A program made the position numbers and the translations under genes. This document shows, piece after piece, positions 52,782 through 60,789 of a stretch of DNA of 64,000 bases (positions within the stretch are counted from its first letter, which is position 1; each line of letters opens with the position of its first letter). The stretch covers positions 73,961 to 137,960 of the forward strand of contig MEOH01000009.1 of NCBI GenBank assembly GCA_001769535.1. Reading direction: 5' to 3'. The stretch is from Bacteroidetes bacterium GWF2_38_335. Its GTDB lineage: Bacteria > Bacteroidota > Bacteroidia > Bacteroidales > GWF2-38-335. The notes beneath the pieces were generated by a model that was given only the letters and a program-made list of their open reading frames with translations, ran no database searches and was not told where the DNA came from.

Positions 52782-54953
52782 TTAATAATATTTTATCCGG
52801 TAATCTTTAATTTCAGCTGCTTTTTTAAGTGCTTCAATCAGGAATTGGTCAACCTTCCGGTCATTTTCTGAAGCGATGACCACTTTTTCGGTTTCAGGTT
52901 TTGCCTGAGGTGATGTTGTTTTTCCGGTAACCTGAATCACATAAACACCATTTGTGCCTTTAATCGGCTTTGACATTTTGTCGGGAGCAATGTTAAAGGA
53001 TTTGGCCAAAACATCAAGTTCGCGGTTCATTCCCTGAATCATGCCATTTGCCAAAGTAACATTTTCAGCAACGTTCACAGTAAGGTTAAGTGTGTCGGCA
53101 ATTTCTTCCATGGTTCCGCCAAGAGCGATAGCTTTATTGAATTTATCAAGCAGCATTTTGGCTTTTACTTCCATTTTTGCGCGGAATTCAATATCTTTTT
53201 TAATTTCTTCGAGTGGCTGAATACCTTCTTCTCTCACTGCATCAAGTTTGGCAATTATAAATTTATATTTCATTTCAAAAACAGGGGAGATGCTTCCTTT
53301 TGAAACATTTTCGCTGAATGCCCATCTGACTATTTCGCGGGGTTGGTTAATTCCGGGCTCAAGACCTTCAATAACCTTTGTTGTTTCAGTGATGTTGCCT
53401 TTGAAGCGAATATCTTTTCCCAGTTCGGCAACGGTTTTATCAAATTTAGATTCGGTACTGTTTTTTCCTGCAAACATATTTGCTTCCTGGTATGCGATTT
53501 CTGTGGTTTCCTCACCTGGAACAATGGGGTTGATCAGGAATGCGGGAAGAACTTTTTTTACTGGTTTGCCTTTTTCCTGAATTTCAACAATGTGTATGCC
53601 TATTTGGGTCTTAACTTTGATAATGGTTCCCGGCTTTCCGAAGAAAATTGAATCAACCAGGGGTTGAACGAAAGAAATCTGGTTGTTGATCATCTGCGCA
53701 AGCGAAGGAATATAATTCATTGTTATCCAGCCTAAATTACCTCCGTCCATTTTTGTCATTTCATCAGCAGAGTTTTGTTGTGCAATTGCTGCAAAATCGG
53801 CTTTTTTGTTATTGATAAGGTCGAGCAGACTGTCGGCTTTGGCCTCCATTAATTCCCATGACTGATCTTGCACCAGAATATGTCTTGCTTTTACTGTATC
53901 GGGAAGATCCCTGATGTCGGAAATTTTAGCAATCACATATGCACCACGGTCTTCGTATGGACCAAAAACCTGACCTTTTGTTCCTGAGAAAAGGAAAGTG
54001 TCAATGGGTGAAGGATATTCTCCCTGTTTGTAAAAGGTTTTTGTAAACTGCAGGTCAGAAGGATTATACCTGTTAACAGTAACTGCATCATCGGTAGATT
54101 CGGTAAATTCCTCTTTCCATGAAGTAATGGCCTCTTTTGTGGCTTTAATATCCTGTTCTGAAGGAATAACATCAAAAACGATATACTTGATGTCTCTTTC
54201 GTTATAAGGTCTGTAGTATTTAAAACTGTTTTCGTCGTAGTATTTTTTAATTTCTGCTTCGGTAACAGTTACAGCGCTGTCTGATATGTTATTATAAGGT
54301 TCTCCGAAAAACTTAAGGTTAATCATGTTGTTTTTTTCTTCGGCCTGTCTGGTGGTTTCGAATGTTGAGATATGGAGACCTTTTTTTACCAAAGTCAGAT
54401 ATTTACCCATTTTCTGTTCTTCAACCAGCTGATTGGTAAAAAACAACCATTTCTGTTTTTCTGTTTCACGCTGAACTTTTCTGTCTTCGGGCTCGTTGGG
54501 AACTTCTTCTTTCAGAAAAGAAAGATATTGGCCAACGTATTGCGGACTGTAAGCTTCACCAAAATACTGAATAATCATCGGGTGAGGATTTTCACTGGTG
54601 ATCAGGTAATTCAGTTCAATCTCGGAAACGTCAATTCCAAGTTCTTCAAAACTTTCTTTGGTAAGGGATTGTTTCACCATATTTTCCCAAACTTTCAGGC
54701 GTATTTCTTCGCGTTGTTCTTCAGTTACTTTTTGTCCTGAAGCTTCGCTGAGCTGTACCTGCTCCTCAACCTTTTGGTCAAATTCTAATTTGAGCATTGG
54801 TTCGCCGTTTATGATGGCAAGTTCTGTTTCGTCGGGCTGTGGTCCGTTTGACGGACTCCAGAAGTCATTAAGGATAAATGAAATAATAGCCAAACCGATA
54901 AGAATCATGATAAATAATCCTGCACGTTTTCTTAGACGTTCAAATGTTCCCAT
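52782..54953 (-). CDS. PpiD-like membrane-anchored peptidyl-prolyl isomerase/foldase
   Basis: 723 residues. A short cytosolic N-terminus is followed by one membrane helix (about 12-29: LFIMILIGLAIISFILNDF). A SurA-N-like helical domain covers about 35-245 (NGEPMLKLEFDQKVEEQVQL). A parvulin-type PPIase domain covers about 350-460 (VKARHILVQ, DFAAIAQQNSADEMTKMDGG, IGIHIVEIQEKG). A second, more diverged parvulin-like domain lies at about 500-690. Such proteins assist folding of secreted and outer-membrane proteins at the periplasmic face of the inner membrane, useful for the many T9SS and barrel proteins of this chromosome. Stand-alone gene with its own terminator. The family name surA/ppiD varies between annotations. 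Confidence 0.88.
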   Translation of the reverse strand: MGTFERLRKRAGLFIMILIGLAIISFILNDFWSPSNGPQPDETELAIINGEPMLKLEFDQKVEEQVQLSEASGQKVTEEQREEIRLKVWENMVKQSLTKESFEELGIDVSEIELNYLITSENPHPMIIQYFGEAYSPQYVGQYLSFLKEEVPNEPEDRKVQRETEKQKWLFFTNQLVEEQKMGKYLTLVKKGLHISTFETTRQAEEKNNMINLKFFGEPYNNISDSAVTVTEAEIKKYYDENSFKYYRPYNERDIKYIVFDVIPSEQDIKATKEAITSWKEEFTESTDDAVTVNRYNPSDLQFTKTFYKQGEYPSPIDTFLFSGTKGQVFGPYEDRGAYVIAKISDIRDLPDTVKARHILVQDQSWELMEAKADSLLDLINNKKADFAAIAQQNSADEMTKMDGGNLGWITMNYIPSLAQMINNQISFVQPLVDSIFFGKPGTIIKVKTQIGIHIVEIQEKGKPVKKVLPAFLINPIVPGEETTEIAYQEANMFAGKNSTESKFDKTVAELGKDIRFKGNITETTKVIEGLEPGINQPREIVRWAFSENVSKGSISPVFEMKYKFIIAKLDAVREEGIQPLEEIKKDIEFRAKMEVKAKMLLDKFNKAIALGGTMEEIADTLNLTVNVAENVTLANGMIQGMNRELDVLAKSFNIAPDKMSKPIKGTNGVYVIQVTGKTTSPQAKPETEKVVIASENDRKVDQFLIEALKKAAEIKDYRIKYY

Positions 54954-55047
54954 GTTAATATAAAAATGTGTTTATAAAATCTTAAAAAAAATCAAGCCAC
55001 GAATATAGTAATTTTTTTACTTCGAGATACAAAAATATATAAATAAT

Positions 55048-55183
55048 GTGTGTGGTGGGTGGTAGAAGGGAGAAACTTGTGGGGAGTTGGGAGTGAGGAG
55101 TGGGAAGTAGCGAGTAATGAGTATCAAGTATCAAGTAGTGAGTAGCGGGTATCAAGTAGTAGGTGGCAGGTGGGGTGGTGGTG
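55048..55183. repeat. G-rich degenerate simple repeat
   Basis: The stretch after the foldase gene is made of short G-rich units on the plus strand: GTGTGTGGTGGGTGG, GGGAGTTGGGAGTGAGGAG, and GTATCAAGTA three times (55121, 55149 and nearby), ending GGTGGCAGGTGGGGTGG. It has no open frame and borders the stop of the CNNM gene. Its strand bias is unlike that of its surroundings. Confidence 0.6.
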
Positions 55184-56440
55184 TTATCCTGCTTTGATCA
55201 GGGTTATTTTTTCGATGCGGGTTTCGGAAACTTTCTCAATTTTAAAAGTAAAACCTTCGATTTCAATGGTTTCATTAACCTGTGGGATGCTTTCGGTATT
55301 AAAAAGAATTAGTCCGGCCAGCGTTTCATACTCTTCTGATTCGGGTAGATTTAAGTCGTATTTTTCATTTAGATAGTCAATTTCCAATCGTCCGGCAAAA
55401 ATATAGCATCCATCACCCAGATCTTTTTCCTCCAGATCGGGCACATCAAATTCATCCTCAATTTCCCCGATAATTTCTTCCACAATATCCTCGATGGTTA
55501 CCATTCCGGAGGTTCCTCCGAATTCATCAACAACCAGGGCGACACTTTTTTGTGACTGAATAAAGAGGGTTAGCAGTTTGCTGGCAGGCATACTTTCGGG
55601 AACGATGGCCAGTTCGATCATCATATTCCTTATGCTTTTTGGGTTTTTGAAAAGCTCTGAGGAATGTACATAGCCAATAATATTATCAATACTGTCTTTG
55701 AAAATAAGTATTTTGGTCAGTCCGGTTTTAATAAATTTATTTCTAAGTTTTTCAACTGTCTCGTTTACGTCCAGGGCGATGATTTCGGTTCGTGGAATCA
55801 TACATTCGCGCACCTTGATATTTGAGAAATCAAGTGCGTTTTGAAAAATCTTCAGCTCATTTTCAATACTATCGTCTTCGCCTTGCGATTCCTGTGCTTC
55901 GCTGACAAGAAAGTTCAGATCCACTTTCCCAAAAACAAGTTTGGAAGGGTTGGAGACATATTTTCCTTTAGTTATGGCTTTCAGAAACGTATTTGAAAAC
56001 CAAATTGTAAAACTTGAAATGGGATAAAATAAATAATAGAAAAAAAGTACCGGGAGGGCGAATATTTTTAAGGATAGGTTGGGGTTGATTCTGAAAATGG
56101 TTTTCGGAAGGTATTCGCCGGTAATCACAATCACAATGGTAGAAATCAGGGTTTGTAAAACCAGGATCCAGGCATTTGAATCAGTTATTTTCATGACCAA
56201 AGGCGTTAAAACAATGGCCATAAATAAACCATAAACAACCAAAGCAATATTATTTCCAAAGAGCAGTGTGGCTATATATCTGGCAGGATTTTTTACAAAT
56301 ATTGAAATAATTTTTGAAGTAAATTCTCCGTGATTTTTATCTAACTCAATTCGCAGTTTATTGGCCGAAAGGAAAGCAATTTCCATTCCCGAAAAGAACG
56401 CAGAAAAAATCAGTGTTATTACAATTATTATATAATCCAT
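55184..56440 (-). CDS. CNNM/CBS/CorC-HlyC membrane protein
   Basis: 418 residues. The CNNM transmembrane domain (about 1-185) starts MDYIIIVITLIFSAFFSGMEIAF, with EYLPKTIFRINP inside. A CBS-domain pair (about 200-330) contains VRECMIPRTEIIALDVNETV and SVALVVDEFGGTSGMVTIED. The C-terminal CorC/HlyC domain (about 340-418) has GRLEIDYLNEKYDLNLPESE and YETLAGLILFN. Related proteins export or handle Mg2+/Co2+; the Bacteroidota member next to gliding genes is called GldE. Last gene of the coaX operon, 15 bases after the small membrane protein gene. Confidence 0.85.
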   Translation of the reverse strand: MDYIIIVITLIFSAFFSGMEIAFLSANKLRIELDKNHGEFTSKIISIFVKNPARYIATLLFGNNIALVVYGLFMAIVLTPLVMKITDSNAWILVLQTLISTIVIVITGEYLPKTIFRINPNLSLKIFALPVLFFYYLFYPISSFTIWFSNTFLKAITKGKYVSNPSKLVFGKVDLNFLVSEAQESQGEDDSIENELKIFQNALDFSNIKVRECMIPRTEIIALDVNETVEKLRNKFIKTGLTKILIFKDSIDNIIGYVHSSELFKNPKSIRNMMIELAIVPESMPASKLLTLFIQSQKSVALVVDEFGGTSGMVTIEDIVEEIIGEIEDEFDVPDLEEKDLGDGCYIFAGRLEIDYLNEKYDLNLPESEEYETLAGLILFNTESIPQVNETIEIEGFTFKIEKVSETRIEKITLIKAG

Positions 56441-56455
56441 TTTAGCAAAAACCGG

Positions 56456-56656
56456 TTATTGTTTGTTTTTATTCATGTATTTTCGGGAATACCTTCTGAA
56501 GGTAAACATCAAAAAGGATACAAAGGTCATAATAAACCAGATGTAAGTATCCCCGGAGGCATCTTTTTTGTTGGCTTCATATATTCCTACTGCCAGACTG
56601 AACACTGCCAGAGCAAGCCACAGGATTTCAATTCCGAATGCAAATTTTTTATTCAT
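56456..56656 (-). CDS. small two-helix membrane protein
   Basis: 66 residues from ATG 56656; the upstream TTG at 56662 is less likely. Two hydrophobic segments (about 8-24 and 38-53), with a basic tail RRYSRKYMNKNKQ. Its start overlaps the end of lptC by eight bases, so translation is coupled. I recognise no named family; the short charged loop EANKKDASGDTY and the tail would face the same side of the membrane. Its place between lptC and the CNNM gene suggests an envelope role, but this is inference. Confidence 0.6.
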   Translation of the reverse strand: MNKKFAFGIEILWLALAVFSLAVGIYEANKKDASGDTYIWFIMTFVSFLMFTFRRYSRKYMNKNKQ

Positions 56657-57221
56657 CGTCAAGGTTTATCCTTCCTTTTATTTGTTTAATATGATACCAG
56701 GTGAAATTCTGGTTTGCTTCAAATCCATCGCCCCAAATTACTTCTTCCTTGGTTGTTACCCTTACAAATTTAGGAGAAAAAAGCAGTTCTTTCTGCTTAT
56801 CCCAGATTAAAAGTTCGGTATTCAGTGTATAGCCCTTTACTGTATTGGTGGCAATAACATTATCCCTGGCTTCCCAAATATCCACTGAGGTTTTCCAGAT
56901 GGCATATCCGGCTGTAATTTCCGATTCGATTCCCAGGGTATCGTCATAAAAACTTACATGCAAACCCACTGGAAATTCGGCGTAAGGTTCTTTGACATCA
57001 TCGTATTTGTAAAGTTTCGGGGCTTCAAGTTTTAATCTTACGATTCCGGAGTCGGAATATAATATCTCAATACTGTCGGCCGACTGCTGAGGGTAATCGG
57101 TATCAGCGTTGAGCAGGGCATTTACTTTTTCGATGTCATTGCTGCATGAAAAAAAGACTGTGACCCATAAAAGAGCCACAGTGTTAAAGATGTTAATATA
57201 TATTCTTCTTTGGTTTTTCAA
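56649..57221 (-). CDS. lptC: LPS export protein LptC
   Basis: 190 residues. The N-terminus is a lipoprotein-like signal (VALLWVTVFFSC, cysteine about 26). The beta-jellyroll body has DSIEILYSDSGIVRLKLEAP, YAEFPVGLHVSFYDD, ITAGYAIWKTSVDIWEARD and TVKGYTLNTELLIWDK, and VIWGDGFEANQNF at the end, the typical LptC pattern. It links the LptBFG transporter to LptA in LPS export. Start TTG 57221, two bases after the upstream stop; no nearby ATG. It is encoded in the coaX operon. Confidence 0.85.
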   Translation of the reverse strand: MKNQRRIYINIFNTVALLWVTVFFSCSNDIEKVNALLNADTDYPQQSADSIEILYSDSGIVRLKLEAPKLYKYDDVKEPYAEFPVGLHVSFYDDTLGIESEITAGYAIWKTSVDIWEARDNVIATNTVKGYTLNTELLIWDKQKELLFSPKFVRVTTKEEVIWGDGFEANQNFTWYHIKQIKGRINLDDE

Positions 57222-57223
57222 TA

Positions 57224-58552
57224 TTATTCCCTGGCTTTGATTGTAATGGTTTCGTTGATCCAGCAGCCAATTGTTTTTGATCCGCCAACTTTATCGCCGT
57301 TGAAGAAAATATCTTCGGTTTTCGGGAAGTTATTTTTATAAGTGGCAATCAGGTCATTAGCTGTCTGGCTGAGTCCGTCTGACATTTTATAACTTTTGGC
57401 TTTAAGGGCCATTTCATAGGCAAGAATGTAAACCATACATTTTTCGTAATCGTTGGCACTACATGCAGAAGCTGCGTTTCCGTATAATGTTGAAATCAAA
57501 ATATATACGTTTGGTGAAAGTTCATTGTTGAGATCTCTTGCCTGATAGGCATAATTTCTTGAGCTGGCACTGTTTCCAAGTTTGGTTCCGGTAATCTTTG
57601 CAATTTCAAAGTAATATGAGCCCTTGGCAATATCGCTTCCCGAAAGTTCCACAGCTTCCTTGTAATAATTGACAGCATCGGAGTATTTATCTTTTTTCTC
57701 AGACTGTCTTCCAAGGTTCTTTTTTGAAATTTCAGAGGGTTCCAATTTATCCAATTCCACAAGCACGTTATAAAAAAGTTCTGATTCAACACAGTCTTTT
57801 GCACTTAGGACAGATACGATGCTTCTAAGAACAGCAACACTTTTATTGGTTTCAAAAATATTGGAAAATATTTTCTCAAGTTTTTCGCATGACTGAGCCA
57901 GATCACTTGAAACGAGTATGGAAAGTATCATATCATTTCCTTTCAGCAGGGTTGAGTCATTTGGGGTTTCCTTCAGCTGTTCGTGCATGGCATCAGAAGT
58001 GTTCATGTAATTGAAAACAAATGCAGCATCATCAATAGCTTGTTTTTTATGCATCAAAACGGTTGCCTGCATAAATTTTACCAATACTGCCGGTTCGGTT
58101 TTCCCTTTTTCCAGTTCAACGGAGCGGAATAATATTTTATAGGCAGTTTCGACATCGGTTTTTCTTCTGAGATCAAAATAATCAACACCTTTTCGACCAA
58201 GTACATAACCTTCCTGACCAAAATATTTGATGCGCTGATCATAAATCATCATGATTGTATCAACGTATTTGTCCTGTTTTGCAGCGTCGGTTTCGGCTTT
58301 CATCAGTTTTTTCATGATGGTAATGCCGTCGAGGTAAAGTCTTTTGTAAGATCTGGGGCAATTAAAAAACATCCATCTCCACGGACCAACTGCATCAACA
58401 TAGTTTTGTTGTTTAAGGAAGCCGTCGTAAAGAGAGGCGTTTTCAACACATTTAACACTGTCATTTCCGAATTTTGAACCTTCATCCTGGGCAGTTACAT
58501 GTGTTAAACTGAAAATCAGACCCAGAGCCACTGTCAATAATAATGTTTTCAT
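57224..58552 (-). CDS. periplasmic TPR-repeat protein
   Basis: 442 residues from ATG 58552; the longer frame starts inside the preceding gene's end. Signal peptide MKTLLLTVALGLIFSLTHVTA. The rest is helical, with tetratricopeptide-like pairs (for example GPWRWMFFNCPRSYKRLYLD, DKYSDAVNYYKEAVELSGSD, KGSYYFEIAKITGTKLGNSA, NYAYQARDLNNELSPNVYIL). The C-terminal end (GGSKTIGCWINETITIKARE) is beta-like. It follows the outer-membrane protein gene by 13 bases and precedes lptC by two. Probably a periplasmic scaffold for envelope proteins; exact role unknown. Confidence 0.7.
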   Translation of the reverse strand: MKTLLLTVALGLIFSLTHVTAQDEGSKFGNDSVKCVENASLYDGFLKQQNYVDAVGPWRWMFFNCPRSYKRLYLDGITIMKKLMKAETDAAKQDKYVDTIMMIYDQRIKYFGQEGYVLGRKGVDYFDLRRKTDVETAYKILFRSVELEKGKTEPAVLVKFMQATVLMHKKQAIDDAAFVFNYMNTSDAMHEQLKETPNDSTLLKGNDMILSILVSSDLAQSCEKLEKIFSNIFETNKSVAVLRSIVSVLSAKDCVESELFYNVLVELDKLEPSEISKKNLGRQSEKKDKYSDAVNYYKEAVELSGSDIAKGSYYFEIAKITGTKLGNSASSRNYAYQARDLNNELSPNVYILISTLYGNAASACSANDYEKCMVYILAYEMALKAKSYKMSDGLSQTANDLIATYKNNFPKTEDIFFNGDKVGGSKTIGCWINETITIKARE

Positions 58553-58565
58553 GATAATATGAATT

Positions 58566-59897
58566 TTAATCAAACTTTCTTTTATAAAACCATTTGTCGT
58601 GCAAAGATAAATTTAATGTTATAATTGCGTAATTTTCTTCAATCAAATTGTTCCTGGTAGTTCCGTTTTTGCCAAGTTCAACCGAAAAACCAAGAGTAGA
58701 ACCTGAATACCTGTTTAATGGTAATCCCAGTCCAAAAGTTATGCCAAAGTTCTTCAGTTGTTCGCCGTTAACAGAAATATATGAATTTGTCATGCGGTAT
58801 CCTGCACGGTATGAAACCCTTTGCATATAACTGACATTTTTCTTTGAAAGATATTTTGGGGTGTATTCGAGTCCGATGGCCAAAGTAGAACTCTTAAGCA
58901 AAGAGTCGGTCAGACCAAAAACTGTTAAATCAGACCAGTCCTGAAAAATATAATCGGCAGCGAGGGTCAGCCGGTCCTCTTTCCCAAAAGTATTGTTAAG
59001 GGAACTTAGAGCAAGGCCAAAGCCAAGGTTGCGGGGCATTTTAACAATTCCGTCCTCATTGCTGAAGTCTGAAAGTGTATCAATGGATACTGAGGAGGTC
59101 ACCGAATAATAAGTGCGTGAAAAAACTGAGCGGGTGGCATTAATTTTAGATTCGTTGTCATAAATTACACCAAAGCTGATTTTCAGACGGGTTGAATTTT
59201 CTTTAGTTCGAAGACTGTCGCGGTAAAAAGTCAGGGTATCCGTAACCATAGCCCCGAAATTGAACATGATATCGCCCAATGAGGTATGGGTTTGCCTGTC
59301 AAGGTCATAATAATAGGAGCTTGACAGGAAATTAACCTTGCGTGAATAATTGATGTCCCCAAATAAATAGGATAAATTTGCGCCCAGTGAAATGGTTTTG
59401 AAAAACAATGCTGAAGTTCCAAAGTAAGCACGTTGGAGGCCTCCCGAGCCTTTATAAGTGTATTCTATTGGTCCGGCAAAATCGGTAGAATCAACATTAC
59501 TCAGGTTATATCCAACATAAGAATAAGGAACAAGGCCGAAAGCCGAGTGAATTTTATCTGATATGGGAAAACCGAAAGCAAAGTAACCGATGTTGCTGGC
59601 AGATTGAGAATAACCTGAGACCTGATTTTTATAGGATGCGGATTTGTTCTTAAGTTCAAAATCGAAAATAAAAGATTGTTTTCCAAAGGTTGAATAGGAA
59701 GCTGGGTTAATAAAGTTGATATTCGGTCCGCTCCCGGTTGCTATAGAAACACCACCCATTGCCCTTCCGGAACCAAATCCGTTGGAAACGATTTCACCCA
59801 GTCCGTACCTTGAATAGGGTGAGCTGGTGTTATTCTGCGCAAAACCGCTAAGCAGAAAAGAAAAGAACAACAACAGTAATAGTTTTATTTTATGCAT
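58566..59897 (-). CDS. outer-membrane beta-barrel protein (FadL-like size)
   Basis: 443 residues. Signal peptide MHKIKLLLLLFFSFLLSGFA. The mature protein begins with a plug-like segment SSPYSRYGLGEIVSNGFGSG and continues as alternating strands typical of a 14-stranded barrel: IGYFAFGFPISDKIHSAFGL, AYFGTSALFFKTISLGANLS and LGFGLALSSLNNTFG, ending DKWFYKRKF. It resembles the OMPP1/FadL superfamily of hydrophobic-compound channels, but the link is weak. It overlaps the end of coaX by eight bases. Confidence 0.72.
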   Translation of the reverse strand: MHKIKLLLLLFFSFLLSGFAQNNTSSPYSRYGLGEIVSNGFGSGRAMGGVSIATGSGPNINFINPASYSTFGKQSFIFDFELKNKSASYKNQVSGYSQSASNIGYFAFGFPISDKIHSAFGLVPYSYVGYNLSNVDSTDFAGPIEYTYKGSGGLQRAYFGTSALFFKTISLGANLSYLFGDINYSRKVNFLSSSYYYDLDRQTHTSLGDIMFNFGAMVTDTLTFYRDSLRTKENSTRLKISFGVIYDNESKINATRSVFSRTYYSVTSSVSIDTLSDFSNEDGIVKMPRNLGFGLALSSLNNTFGKEDRLTLAADYIFQDWSDLTVFGLTDSLLKSSTLAIGLEYTPKYLSKKNVSYMQRVSYRAGYRMTNSYISVNGEQLKNFGITFGLGLPLNRYSGSTLGFSVELGKNGTTRNNLIEENYAIITLNLSLHDKWFYKRKFD

Positions 59898-60612
59898 TAT
59901 ATTGTAATATCGTGTTTAAACCAATAAAAACCAAATTTGGCTCTGCAAAGATGGTACTTTTTAAGTATTTAGCAAAAAAATCAGCATCACCGCCCGTCAA
60001 AATAACTTTTAGTCCGGGGTATTTCTTTTCCAGATAGCTGATATATCCTTGTGTTTCAAAGATCATTCCGTTTTGGACTCCTGTAATAATTGCCGATTCG
60101 GTATCAGTTCCAATAAACAAATCGGTTTCTTTTTTGTCAAACAGCGGCAGTTTTCCGGTAAACTCGTTCAAAGCCCTGAACCGCGTTGACAGTCCGGGTG
60201 ATATAGTCCCCCCCATATATCCGTTTTCCCCTTCGAGCAGGTCAAAAGTAACCGCAGTTCCGAAATCGATCACTAAAACGTGTGACTTATTAAATATATT
60301 GTGTGCACCAACAATAGCAGCAAGCCGGTCTTTTCCCAATGATGATTTGCTTTGATAATTGTTTTTTACAGGTATCATAGTATTTTCATCCAATATGAGA
60401 AAGTTTGAAAACCTTGTTTTTATGTTGTTAATCATACCCTGGTCCAGATCCCTGACTGCCGAAACTATACATGAGTTAAAACCCCCTTTTTGCCTAATGA
60501 GTTTATCTATTTCTATTTCAGAAAATTCGGGCAAAAAACCGGTTTCAACAATTTGATCCGAAGCAATGGCAAATTTGATCCTTGTATTTCCAATATCAAT
60601 TAATAAATTCAT
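59890..60612 (-). CDS. coaX: type III pantothenate kinase
   Basis: 240 residues. An ASKHA-fold kinase with MNLLIDIGNTRIKFAIA (phosphate loop), KSSLGKDRLAAIVGA (the GxDR segment), VLVIDFGTAVTFDLLEG and GGTISPGLSTRFRALNEFTG. It catalyses the first step of coenzyme A synthesis and needs a monovalent cation. First gene of a dense operon that continues with envelope genes down to 55184. Confidence 0.94.
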   Translation of the reverse strand: MNLLIDIGNTRIKFAIASDQIVETGFLPEFSEIEIDKLIRQKGGFNSCIVSAVRDLDQGMINNIKTRFSNFLILDENTMIPVKNNYQSKSSLGKDRLAAIVGAHNIFNKSHVLVIDFGTAVTFDLLEGENGYMGGTISPGLSTRFRALNEFTGKLPLFDKKETDLFIGTDTESAIITGVQNGMIFETQGYISYLEKKYPGLKVILTGGDADFFAKYLKSTIFAEPNLVFIGLNTILQYNA

Positions 60613-60789
60613 CTTTCCGACTTAATATTTTGAACAGAAATATTTTTTTAATATATTTCAAGGTTATTTAAATGTATATTTACTGTTTCATCTTGAGATT
60701 CAAAATAAGTTAAAATTATTCTAAATATCAGCAGTAAAATAGATATTTAACATTTTTTAAATTTTTGAGGATCAAATAAAAAAGCAGCT

